Source of the DNA: Arenicola marina | Lineage: Eukaryota > Annelida > Polychaeta > Arenicolidae | Assembly: GCA_964019135.1 (NCBI GenBank) | Contig: OZ025257.1 | Location: 22,304,352-22,368,351, forward strand | DNA: 64,000 nucleotides | Direction of reading: 5' to 3' | In this document: one piece after another, positions 31,906 through 42,985 of the stretch | Numbering within the stretch: position 1 is the stretch's first letter | How the letters are laid out: each line of letters opens with the position of its first letter | Position numbers and translations under genes: made by a program | Notes under the pieces: generated by a model | The model's database searches: none | Told to the model about the DNA's origin: nothing | The model's input: the letters and a program-made list of their open reading frames with translations, nothing else

Positions 31906-34254
31906 TCCAATGACAACACAGTAATGACAGTAATGAACAATTACAATGATAGTTAAAATAACAAATTATTATGGTAATTATTATGACAAACTATAATAAT
32001 AAACAATAATAGTATGATATATGACTCATTGTTATCAATGCATTCTGTAACAGCCTGTTACGGTATGTTGACCTAGAGTTGCAAGACGCGCAGCTTTGCA
32101 TAATATGCCATGCATTCCTATTGGTTCCTATTGGGATTGATAACTCAAATATTCCCGCCATCTTCCCAGCACTCTCACGGTTATGACTAACCAAGAATTC
32201 ACATCGTCCGCAAAATGTCTCAATGTCATACCAAATCAAGCATTCATATGGTCTGCCAAGCCATGTCACGGTCATTCCAAAGCAATAACTCACATCGTCT
32301 GCCAAACCTCCCACGCTAGATCATACCGAACCAAGCATTCAAATCTTCTGCCAAGCCCTCTCACGTCATGACAAACCAAGAAGTCACATCGTCTGCCAAG
32401 CCCTCTGAGCCCCACTCCTATCAAAGCAAGCATTCACATTGTCTGCCAACCATCTCGCGCTTATAGCAAGCATTCACATCGTCTTCCAAGCACTCTGACG
32501 GTCATGATACAAAAAGAAGCATTTATGTCGTCTGTCATGACAAACCAAGCATTCACATCGCCTGCCAAGTCCTCGCACAAGCATGAAAAACCAAGCAATC
32601 ACACCGCCTACCAAGCTATTCCACGATAAAGTCAAGCCAAGCATTCGCATCATCATACCTTATCATTTTCATAAAGATATGTATTAAGGACCAAACTTAA
32701 TTCTCTGGGGCTAAACCTCTCGCTATAGCGGCAGTAGCCCCCGCCCCGCCCCCCCACCGCCCCGCTGGATTCGCCACTGGGTGGGGTGGAGAGCCAAATG
32801 ACGTGTTACACGGAAAGTTGGTTTCCATGACGACTAGCACGCAATTTGATGGGTGGATTTTTATCTTCAATAGATTTGAAGTATAAGGGCTGACGTATTT
32901 GTTGTTTTGAATTTTTTTAACAACATGATTGTAATACTATGTGTATCCTTGTCAGACTCCGCTTAGTATAAACCACTAAACTGCACCCCTGGAGGGGGGG
33001 GGGGGGAGGGGGCGCACTACATTTTTTTTCTCCCTTTTTCTCTCTATTTTGCACACAGTCTAAAATCATTCTGCATAACCTCACCAAACCCCCCGCCCCG
33101 GTCGCAAGTCTGATTAAATCCGCGCCTGCATAGTACTTAAATAAATGCTGCCCCCCCCCCTCCCCCCTCCAATTTCCTAAATTCTTAGATCCGCCTGTTA
33201 TATGGTCCAGTTGATATCGAAAGTGTTGAAATAATCAACCTCCATATACTGAGCCAGGACTGTCAGTGTCTACTTTGTAAGCCTTTTTTTAACCAGAAAT
33301 TTCTCTCTCAATGACCACGAAATGTCGCTCGCTTTTCTCTCGCTCTCCATGTGTCCTCTGCGGCTTGGGCGGCACACTCCCACCGCTGTACTAATTAATG
33401 TAGTAACCCCCGAGACCATGTCATCGAAATGAAAATCATGTATGTTGCAAAGGTCATTTCGATGATTTTATAATTAATATGTTGTTTTTGCGGTTGTTTA
33501 TGTCATGCTTCCGATGATAGGTGATGGTAGTTAATACACACAGAAATCAACGCCCCATGCCCCGATCGATGTAAGTTAATTTACTTATCAACGGTGATAT
33601 CCAAATAAAATAAAGGTTATCGTGTGGATTTTTGTCACTTTCTGACCCACTTTCTATCCCTGTGGGGACTGCCGTATGCCGTTATAATACGCCGTTATAA
33701 TCAAGACTGTATATTATAAACACAATTTCCGCAAGGGGTTAGAGGGAGGGAGGTCCCAAGTGAGGGGGGGGGGGTCCCACTACAAGTCAAGTGGGGTACC
33801 TCAGTTTGTGCCATAGCTCAACAAGCGTATCACTGTGTAAGCGAAAGAAGCGAGGGATCGGATGGTAATGTAACCAACAATAATGGCATTCCCACCCACC
33901 TCCTGATTTGGAGCTCAATTATGCTCATGACTTTAAACCACTCCCTACACCATCGCTCTTTTTTGTTCCATTAGACTAAAGTAGGTGAATAAGCCTTCGA
34001 AGACCTACGTACTTTGGACGGGTGGACTTGCGTAGTTCCTCGTTTTACCTACTGTCATAGCAATGAGATCTCCCAAGCAAATTAATTCCACTAGATTAGT
34101 TACCTAGTTGGTTAACAGCATATCAATGAGGTAGATAGATAAACTATCTATCTATTATTAATGAGTTCACAAAATCCAGAATTGTTAAAGGATTTGTATA
34201 TAATGCAACTGTGTTGCATAAGTCATTATAGTGTGTGTATTTGTGTATATGTTT
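31906..34254. other. Intergenic; loose 35-40-bp repeats and G-run transposon ends
   Basis: At 32170-32650 the motif AAGCATTCACATCGTCTGCC recurs many times with variable spacing, a degenerate tandem repeat. At 32745-33200 poly-C/G tracts lie next to GGATTCGCCACTGGG, ATCCGCGCCTGCA and AGATCCGCCTG, which look like nested element ends. No coding sequence recognised. Confidence 0.5.
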
Positions 34255-34300
34255 TATGTACCAAGGGCCCATGGCCCATATAGTACAATAAAGACTACTA
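34255..34300 (+). mobile_element. 3' tail fragment of a non-LTR retrotransposon
   Basis: GGGCCCATGGCCCATATAGT followed by ACAATAAAGACTACTAC resembles the 3' end of the LINE at 39485-40610 (there on the other strand). Confidence 0.45.
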
Positions 34301-35574
34301 CCACTACTGCTCTGGACATTGGCTTTTCGGCCGATTATTGTGGATTCCGGATCGTTGGTGGATTATTCCTCCACCATTTTATAAACTACTGTCGTAAGCC
34401 AAACTTAACATCCTCGATGGCTTGGCTTCAATTCAATTTTGTTTTCATTAGCGCAAACCAATTCTTAATTACGTTCTAAATTGCAATTGGCCATTACGAC
34501 GAAAGACCCCTCGCGAAAGAGCATATGAAGAACGTTCCGAATGAACGGACGCACATGGTATGAACGTGTGGAGTTATTGGCTAGTATTTACTATATGCAC
34601 TCGTCAATTAAGGCAAGAGTTTCAAAATGGTCCTAATGTCTAGCACTGACAATGTCAGAATGCAGAAGATGAGGCAAATCGCGGTTCGATAAATAACCTA
34701 CTACCTGCCTACCTACCTACCACCGTGTCAACGAGCAATTGTCAATTTTGTAAAATAAAATCTTAAATTCAATCGGAAATGAATGTCACCGTAAAGCATA
34801 GTCTCCTCCACAGCCCACCGCTACGTGGCGCGCTCAGTCCGGTTGAACTGCGCGGAGGGAGGCTGTGGAAGAGCCTACGTGAAGCCGCTATCCCGGTTTA
34901 ACGCGGCGGTAAACCAATTAGCGGCATGGCCTGCAATCGGTGACGCTCGTTTCATCGGCAATTCGCCGAAATGTCCAGCTGGGGCTGCATCTGACCTTTC
35001 TACCTTTGTAGAGCTAGCTGACGTGCCAGACCTGGCCACCGACTACTCAATGGCAACCATGTTTTCAAGGCATAACGATAGTTGGTTCATCCGACGACAC
35101 CTGGATTTCTAAACTGTTTTCTATGCGCGGCATATATAGGCTGCGATATTAGTCTAGAAATTAAATTCCGTCTTTATCAACAACAGAAAACGTTGCCACC
35201 GAGGTGTTTTTTGTTTGTCAAAACTATTTGATTAAGGCTGGTGGGTGACTCGAAAATCGAAAATTAATATTTGCATCAAAAGAAGATAATTTTTAAGAAT
35301 GGCTACATGCCATCTCATGGAGAAACGTACTGACTAATTTTTTTTTTTTACTCAGAATAAAAATTGGCTAAATTTTGTACTTGAACAGTGTGAATAAAAA
35401 ATGTCATCGTGTCATAAAACTCTCAAGAAGATCTCAAACAATCTCTACCTGATTTATAATGTGTGTTGGTCGGTGTCTGATACACCACCAAGGACAAGTG
35501 CACCAAGCCGGCAAGGTCATGTGATCAGTCCGGAGGAAAGGATCGCATTATTTACGGTCGAGGGGTGGATACCG
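34301..35574. other. Intergenic; one unassigned GC-rich ORF
   Basis: A plus-strand 96-codon frame at 34825-35112 has no recognisable family. It lies between CTCCACAGCC and its partner GGCTGTGGAAG (34805-34870), a local inverted repeat. I would not call it a gene. Confidence 0.35.
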
Positions 35575-35930
35575 TCTGATGTATGGTTAGCGCAGTGAAC
35601 CGCAGATCAACAAACAGGTCCTGGGTTCAAAGGGGGCCTCCCTGGTGTAGTGGTTAGCGCACTAGACCGCAGATCAATAGGTCCTGGGTTCGAATCCGGG
35701 CTCGGGCACCTAATCTGGGGCATGTTTCATTCCTTCATCCTTCATCGTCTCGGGAGGTTCCTTGGCCCAATTTAGCCTGTATGTGCACAAAAGTGGCCTA
35801 AAACACCAACATTCCATTCCTGGGTTCAAATCCGGGCACGGGCACCTAATCTTGGGCATGTTTCATCTACCCTGTATCCTTTAGCGTTTATCTGTACCTA
35901 ATCGGCTTAAAACACCAATTCCTGCCATTT
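35575..35930 (+). mobile_element. Tandem cluster of a second tRNA-derived SINE (family B)
   Basis: Central copy 35635-35815 has box A-like TGGTGTAGTGGTTAGCGCA and box B GGTTCGAATCC. Partial copies lie on both sides (GGTTAGCGCA...GGTCCTGGGTTCAAAGG at 35585-35634; CCTGGGTTCAAATCCGGGCA at 35818). The body includes TAATCTGGGGCATGTTTCAT. The acceptor stem does not pair, so it is not a working tRNA gene. Confidence 0.75.
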
Positions 35931-36166
35931 ATCGGGCAAAAATCGGGCCTTGCGGGTTTGACATCCGCGACAACGACAGAGTTGGTACGATGAACCATCG
36001 TCAGCCGGAAGCGGCCCACTTGATCCAATATTGATCCAAATGGAGTGCCACGCAGTTGATATTCTAGTTATTTTTGTGTGAATAAAACTGGATGAGGGAT
36101 CGTAACGTAATAGCTGTTCCATCGTGGCCATCACTAACATGCTCTCCTGCTTTCTTCCCTTGCTTG

Positions 36167-36360
36167 GGGGGGTGGGGTGGAGGAGGAATTGGACCCCGTT
36201 AGGTGGAGCGGGGGTGGGGCGAGGGAGTGGGGGAGAGGGGGATGACGAGGGAGGTGGGGGGCGTGAGGGAGGAGGGGGGGCGAGGGGATAGGGAGTGGGG
36301 GGAGAGGGGGGGGGGTGGTGGCGAGGGAGGGCGAGGGGAGGGAGGGGGAGGGGGGGGGGC
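36167..36360 (+). repeat. G-rich low-complexity tract
   Basis: About 190 bp of G runs separated by single A or T (GAGGGG, GGTGGGG). It gives proline-rich spurious ORFs on the minus strand and has G-quadruplex potential. Confidence 0.85.
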
Positions 36361-37117
36361 ATATTGACCCCCGCGGTCCAGCGCTGCCGTGCTACCATGT
36401 GTAACAGCAGCCCCCATTGTCCGGCCAGAGTGACGCCTGGGACAACCACCGCCACTCATTCCTACCAACGGGAACCCAAACCCAGACATTCCCCATTACC
36501 AACCCCCACCCCCTACCACTCACCTCGTCCATACCCCAGCCCAGTATTGATCTGTATGGCAGGCGGCGAACCTCAGTGTCTGCAATAACGACACATGGCG
36601 TGAGAATTACAAATTCATGATTTGTGATAAATATTACGGCTCATGGCATCCCTTGCGTCCCGAAGTATGACGAAAGCCACTTACTAGATAGCTAATTTAT
36701 AGTGAATAATGCAAGCTAATCGAGCAATCGGTGTCAGGTAAACGGTAGCCTGCGATTATAGTCCAGGCGATTGGTGCAACATTCTGAGTGAATGTTTTTT
36801 TTTCATAAAAGCATGAGATTTGGCATACTGCATAAATACATTATAAGCAATATTTTCAGACATGGAGCCATCTCGAATTCAGCCCATATCGGCCGTGGCG
36901 GCCATTTTGTTTCGCCATATTACTGGGGATAGATGAAACGCAGATTGGAGAGAAAAAAAAGCCGAGACAAAGTACAGAATTATGGCTTCACGGATGGTTA
37001 TTTCTATGGTCCTGTTGCGCCCAGTATCCAATATCAAAGCGTGTTTTGTTTCATCCTTTTATCTACTGTAACTGCTACATAACAGATTATAGGCCTGACA
37101 CTAATGGGGTGGAAAAC

Positions 37118-37233
37118 GAGGCAGAGAGGGGAAGCAGAGAGAGGGGGAGGCAGAGAGAGAGAGAGGCAGAGAGAGGGGGAGGCAGAGAGAGAGAGAGGCA
37201 GAGAGAGGGGGAGGCAGAGAGAGAGAGAGACGA
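37118..37233 (+). repeat. GA-rich microsatellite (GAGAGAGGGGGAGGCA type)
   Basis: Alternating GAGAGAGAGAGGCA and GAGAGGGGGAGGCA units on a purine-only strand. Confidence 0.85.
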
Positions 37234-38658
37234 GGGTGAGTAGAAGGTGAAAAAAATCCAGGAAATCGAAGCGAAATAGCGCGTCAGAAAGAAAATACAT
37301 CCAGTTACTTTATTATGTAATTACCTTAACCATATTTAGAATGTATGTGGGAGGATGTGATAGCAGGGAGCATTGGACAACGACGCAAACTCAATGAAAA
37401 GAGATAACTGGAAGGTTTAGAAAAGAAAAACCTTTAGACCGGATTGTCGCCATTAACTGCGACAGAGATGGAAGCAACTGAGAAGACTCGGATGAAAACG
37501 ACGCAAGAGACAAAAGAACATGGGACACGCCGACGTCTGGAAGATTTTTCATCTGATCAGTTTGTCTATTTCCGTGCCGGTGACACAAGGGGAGCTCACG
37601 GGTCTTCACATTCCCGGCCCTAGTAGCCACGGTCATTGCATAGATATCCTTGCTTATTTCCCGGACATGAGATACATGCATTTGACACAAGACGGATGAT
37701 TTCTTCCACATAGTGAATTCATATATTCGCATTTTGCGTACGGAAATCTAGCCAATACAGAGTGGTCTATGGCAGAAGAATTCCCCCTAGGATTATCCAG
37801 GTGTTGTATCTGTTGAACAACCGGGAAGGCAAGGCCATTGGTCATTCTTCGTTGGGTGACCTGCGGATTGGGGAGTGGGGAGATGGTGCCCCCTGCGTGA
37901 CAACCCGTCAGCGCGTATTGGCCCGATATTGCGCAATACCGGAAGACAGCTAGCGCACCAGGCGGTGTCTATGATTCGTTAGTAGTAGCGGATATGGATC
38001 TGTTGTGCTGTTATAGCGATGGAAACGGGCATGTGGCTTGCCGATCTCAACTGCTGTTTATTTGATAATAATATCCATTAAACAGAACTTCGGTCGTCGA
38101 TAAATACTAGGTAAATAGGCAATGTCATGATGGAACACAAAACGCAACGCAACATAAAATATTGACCTACATGTGGCGGTAGTTGACTTGCCTCATGGCT
38201 ATATATCGCCAGGGGCTTCGCGTGTCTCTGACACGTGCTCATAGCCAGGTGGCTGCTACAAACTGATGATGCCATTTTACTCCCAGCAAACGAAAGGTAA
38301 GCGCTGTTTGTAAATAGACTTCATGTTAAATTGCTAACACGGGCTTTTATACCGACATGGTAATATCCCGGTAGATGAATTTTTTCAGTGCCACAAGCGC
38401 TACAATGGCAGGACTATCATTGTTTAGCGCCCTGATCTGTCGAAAAAAGGATCTTAACCACTAACAATGTACATTAATATGACGTTCAGTTGTCATGGTT
38501 AATTGTAAACATTGATACATCGGTGTACAGTCAGAACCCGTTATCCAACGCATTCTGTTACAGCCGAGTGTGTGTCGGCTAACGAATATGTCGGATTAAC
38601 GAAGTCAGATTTCCATGTGTTGGTGTGACTTGTGCATGATTCTTTCAGTAATGGTCAG
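37234..38658. other. Intergenic; nothing recognised
   Basis: AT-balanced sequence with a 113-codon minus-strand frame (37391-37732) that resembles no known family. No repeats, RNA genes or splice-bounded exons seen. Confidence 0.35.
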
Positions 38659-38877
38659 GGGCCGCCCGATAGCTCAGTGGGTTAGAGCGCCCGAATTAAG
38701 CGGTACTAACGGCTCGGTGGTTCGCGCCCCGCTGTGGTCAGTGTGGTCGCAGGGTAAAGATCCCATGTCCTTCTTCACAAAGAGTAGGGGGGTTACCCCG
38801 AGGACATGGCTCCGCTCTTGCCTTCCTCCTTACAGAGAAACGATACGACCAGCATTTGTTAAAACGTCCTGATTATG
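38659..38877 (+). mobile_element. tRNA-derived SINE, family A copy 3
   Basis: GATAGCTCAGTGGGTTAGAG head, shortened between boxes A and B, then GCAGGGTAAAGATCCCATGT and GAGTAGGGGGGTTACCCC body. It is the same family as 21522 but more diverged. Confidence 0.82.
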
Positions 38878-39269
38878 CAAGCAGTCGGCAATGGCCGATT
38901 ATTTGTGTAGTCCTTGCGTACATGCGGCAAGGATAACTTTCTGGGACACTGAACACGTGTATTGGCCGAATAGTTGTGTAAGTCTCTTAGCAAATCTGCC
39001 ATATGCTGCAGGTGTTTGGCACGCAATTTTGCATTAGTCCTACACTCGACGAAATATAACGCAACACTGACTGCCATCCGTGCCTCTTTATAAAAGAAGG
39101 GTTGACATGAACTGGTGACTCGTCGTCATCGTCGCTGTTAGCGGGGTCACCATGTTCCGCTGACGGGGAGACAGTGTTGGAGTATGTCCCCGGGAGTATG
39201 CCAAAGCATCACTGGTTTCAATAGCGTAGTGTTTATCCGTCCATCGCTGCGGGTGTTACACAAATAATT

Positions 39270-39412
39270 CAGTGTCGTTTTTTTCAAAAATCTGCGTCGA
39301 TGTCACTTTGTCAGTTCCTCAGTGTCGGAATTTGTGGGCCAATGTCGAATGTTAATTTTTCAAATATGCCTGTTTCGCCTGTCGCCATTTATAACCCCTT
39401 CCAGACAGCTAC
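39270..39412 (+). repeat. Dispersed GTCG-motif repeat, copy 1
   Basis: TCAGTGTCG, AATGTCGAATG, TTTTTCAAAT and GTCGCCATTTATAACCCCTT occur in the same order as in the reverse-strand copy at 42240-42435. A TIR-like end cannot be fixed. Confidence 0.7.
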
Positions 39413-39484
39413 GGGTTGCGCCCCCTCTCCCCTCACTTCCTTGATTCGAGTGACTGCGGACTTCTTCTCCTACAAGCCAGATAA

Positions 39485-40612
39485 TGATATGGAACTTTAT
39501 TATACTGAAAGGCCATCGGCCCATGGGGCATATCATTAAGAAAAATAACAAAAACACCTGTATTGACATATACTATCAATATACATATTACTCGTTGAAG
39601 TTATCGTGCAGTATGAAGGCGTGGTAAACGAATGCAGCTAGATTAACATGGTGATTCTAATGAAATAAACCCATGCTCGGACTTTACATGATAATGTATA
39701 CTGTTCTCTGAGTTCTTCATAAAGTGGACATTGGAGTACAAAATCGTATTGATCTTCAAGAACCTCAATATATTTCGACAGGCAATAGTTGCATAGACGG
39801 AGACTTCTGTGAGTTTGCCCTCTCATCTTTTCAATACGTAACGAATGGGCAGAACATCAAAATGTAGTTAATGCAATACGGTGCTTTGGAATCGTAACAG
39901 GCGTGAGATATCGCCCCGGTTCTAACAGTGACTTGGACTTCTAGGATAGTTTGGATAGTTTAACTCGCTCACCCCATTCTTGCATTGCAATATCAGCGAC
40001 TCGTTGCTTAAATTCACTGATAAACATATTCACATCGCCTACGCCCTGACTGAGCCACACGTGCCCAAAGCCGTATTTACACACAAAGTTTTCAATTTTT
40101 GCTGACCAAGTTTGTTTTCCAGTGGTTGCCAAGCGAGACAAAATTTCATAGGATGACTTTGTATATCGAGAGGCGTCGCTCTGCACCACACGTAACCAAA
40201 ATTGATTTGTCATGCGTTTTGTCATGTACATAGCACAAAGTGGCATTCGTCCGCATTCACCTAAGACAAGACAAGATGGAGTTTGGGGAAGCAAACGCAA
40301 GTAACGTTTACAGAACTGAACATGCAAAATTTCTATATTGCTTCGATACTTGAAGCCCCATATTTCAATACCGTATAGAATAATAGGAAGGACAATTTTA
40401 TCGAACAAATCGAAGCAGATATTTGGAAGATGAAAACCACACTGCGATATCACATGTCTCCCCCAAAACACACCCTTGTTACCCTGTAAAACTAGTGTCT
40501 TTAACCCCCTCGACCAGCTTAATGTTGAGAGAAAAAAAAATATACCCAAATACTTAAAAATAAGACCATCAATGTACCACTTCTCATGGTACATATGTAG
40601 TATTTCTGGCCC
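39485..40612 (-). pseudogene. Non-LTR retrotransposon 3' part (LINE), decayed
   Basis: Frame 39941-40610 encodes IVLPIILYGIEIWGFKY, FCKRYLRLLPQTPSCLVLGE and the C-terminal domain of a jockey/I-like LINE; 39638-39826 encodes the terminal RSLRLCNYC...DQYDFVLQCPLYEELR zinc-knuckle-like end. A stop-containing stretch separates them. The 3' UTR ends near 39485 in ATAATAAAGTTCCATATC (minus strand). The RT catalytic motifs are missing (5' truncated). Confidence 0.82.
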
Positions 40613-40776
40613 CAGGCCCGAATGGACGCCGAAAGTTGTTAACCCGCAGAGGCGGGATTTGAACCGGCGACCTTCCGCATCCCGAGCGAACACCTTACAC
40701 GTTAGGCCAAAGGGAACTTCCCATTTGGCCCGAGGCGCTTGGTGTCTTTCATCCACCGGGCCTGGGCCGAGATATC
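40613..40776 (-). mobile_element. tRNA-like foldback SINE (family C)
   Basis: On the minus strand TGGCCTAACGTG (box A-like) and GGTTCAAATCC (box B) lie 40 nt apart, but the acceptor stem does not pair. The outer ends GGCCCAGGCCCGGTGGATG and GTCCATTCGGGCCTGGGGCC are inverted repeats, and box A sits in the palindrome GGCCAAATGGGAAGTTCCC plus TTTGGCC. It abuts the truncated LINE. Confidence 0.6.
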
Positions 40777-42239
40777 ACACATATATACTGCGTTACAAGG
40801 GTTACTGCGCATGAGTACATGGATTACATGGTCTTGAGGGTTAAATGTGCCTTGATATGACACACTCGTATCTCATATTAGACGGCGCCTCCATCCACGT
40901 AATTAGTGGCCGTCATTATAAGCATATGCTATTAATATATCTGTTGCCGTTCAATTGCGCTAATCATATGATCACTAGACCCAATTTGGTCTGCCCTTAG
41001 GGCCTTTTTCTTGGGGGATCCGATTTTCGTTAAACATAACCAGCATGAAAGAAAAGAATGGCCCTGTGACATAAGCCAGCTCCACCTGGTGGCTCATTGC
41101 GTAATGATATGCTGAGATGTGCTGCCATCTAATGGGCGATTTTGTAACGATGGTGCCACGGTGAAAGAAATGCCACCCTGGAGGGCCGAATTCTATCCTG
41201 AGTTAAGTAGGCCTAATGACAGCAATAATACCCATGATTAGTGATTCAAGAGAGGTGTGTATTACCCGAGCGGTACATGACACAGGAACATTAATTACCT
41301 CTCAACAACCTTAACGAGCGCAGTAATGCACAAGGGGTATTTTTACTTTCTTTTGTTATACCGTTATTTAATGATTATTTGCAAGTCGCAATACTACGTT
41401 AGATATATTTAAAGCAATATATTCCGTAATTTTTTGTATTACCAACCTCTTCTTCATGTCAAATAAGTACATTGTATCTTGAAGTTAAATCCTGAAAGCC
41501 TGCGGGCCATACGGAGAGAAGAATTTTGGTCAACGGAGCAGAAGTTGGTGGCCGGCTTTATATCCCTACGCGCCTGTTCGCTGTTAGCTATTTTGTGTGT
41601 GATGTCGACCGCGGCTCGCTATCACGTCCGCGCACGATATAAATAAACCGCGCAGTTTTATGTTGAAATGTTTGTTTTACAGACTCAAAGAGATATAAAA
41701 ACATATGCATCATACATTTTTAGATACTTTTAGTCATGATTCTAACATGTAAAAAATCTAAGATGGCGCATGTCAGCATATTGCTTTAACGTATTGTGGG
41801 GCCTTTACGCCATGTTGGAAATCCTCGTGACCCTCCTCCGGGTGGGGAGTACGGTCTCGGAGTAAAATCTACCACGTGACCGCGGTATCGGGCCACAATC
41901 TCCGCGTTCGGTTATGCACTCCGCGGAGTATGACTACTCCGCTCGCATACCCGAGCATACCCGGGCTAGAGACTTTCTACGTGGAAATTGAATATTTGTC
42001 CAACAGGATAGCAAATACAGGGATTGTATTATTGTTATAAGTTTTATTTTCGGAATGTTATTGTGTATAGGTGGGCATGAATTAGAGATCTAAAGATAAA
42101 GGGATGGTAATATTTTGTAAATTCTGCGTCAACATAAAAACTAAACACTATGTAGAAACCGTTTGTGATTGCCCAACCCCAGGTGCCTATGTATACCTTC
42201 GTCTGATAAGGGAAGCTGTTGTATGACATGCAAAGCAGG
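40777..42239. other. Intergenic; nothing recognised
   Basis: A local CCGCGGAG/CTCCGCGG-type inverted motif cluster lies at about 41880-41945 and otherwise plain sequence. No genes seen. Confidence 0.35.
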
Positions 42240-42435
42240 GCGTATGCAAGGGGTAAATGGCGACCCGCGATTCAGGCTCATTTGAAAAATCGACATTCGA
42301 CATTGACCCCCAAATTCTGACACCGAGGATGTGAAAAAGCGACATCGACCGAGATATTTGCAAAAAAAACGACCCTAAGCCAAACGGCGACGCGGAAGGT
42401 CGTGAAAAATCAACGTTCGACACTGTCATATTATT
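42240..42435 (-). repeat. Dispersed GTCG-motif repeat, copy 2
   Basis: The reverse complement carries AATGTCGAATGTCGATTTTT, GTCGATGTCGCTTTTTCA and CGTCGCCGTTTGGC, in the order seen at 39270-39412 and 56515-56600. Confidence 0.72.
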
Positions 42436-42644
42436 TAGAAAACATCTCATTGAATCTATACATGTCTATAACCCATCTTTTGAGCCTGAGAAACCCGTTC
42501 GCTGAGTGAGAAAAGCCTGTTTCGGGCCAAAGCCGGCGTCAATCCGTGGTGATAGTGCAAACCTGCGAACGAGGCCCCACCATCCGAAGGCGGGTAAATG
42601 GCAGATGTAACGCGAGCCAGGTAGTACAAGCAACGTCTGCTGGG

Positions 42645-42985
42645 AGACGCTCTGCCTTCGACTCACTCCGCTAGGGCTCCATTATATAGGGCCCCTGAGG
42701 GGGGGTAGCCATGTCGCGTGTCGATTTTAAGAAAAGGTCCATGTCGCGTGTCGATTTTAAGATAAGGTCCATGTCGCGTGTCGATTTTAAGAAAAATTCC
42801 ATGTCGCGTGTCGCTAAGTCTTATGTCGCATGTCGATTCTAAGACAACCCCAATGTCGCGTTGTCGATTTTAAAAATCGCCCGTGTCGCCGTGTCGAAAA
42901 AGCCCCTATGGGGCCCTTTATATCTCTGTTGTCGCCTACTTCATCAATGCGTTTTCACACTGGGGCGGCGCTGTGCAAATAGGGA
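42645..42985 (+). repeat. Dispersed repeat (host of the 42.7-kb insertion)
   Basis: CTCTGCCTTCGACTCACTCC, then after the insertion TATCTCTGTTGTCGCCTACT and GGCGGCGCTGTGCAAAT. The uninterrupted relative is at 63208-63345. Confidence 0.8.
42692..42922 (+). mobile_element. Inverted-repeat element with internal 30-bp tandem repeats
   Basis: Ends AGGGCCCCTGAGGGG and CCCCTATGGGGCCCT are inverted copies. Between them CCATGTCGCGTGTCGATTTT plus AAGAAAAGGT is repeated about six times. TTATA-like sequence flanks both ends. The paralogous locus at 63.2 kb lacks it. Confidence 0.75.

Noticed and set aside
34825..35112. 96-codon GC-rich plus-strand ORF
   Set aside because: No recognisable family; it lies in a locally inverted repeat and is probably repeat-derived.
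35635..35712. Functional tRNA gene
   Set aside because: Box A and box B are present, but the acceptor stem does not pair and partial copies flank it, so it is a SINE.
35907..36489. Proline-rich minus-strand ORFs
   Set aside because: They arise from the G-rich tract at 36167-36360.
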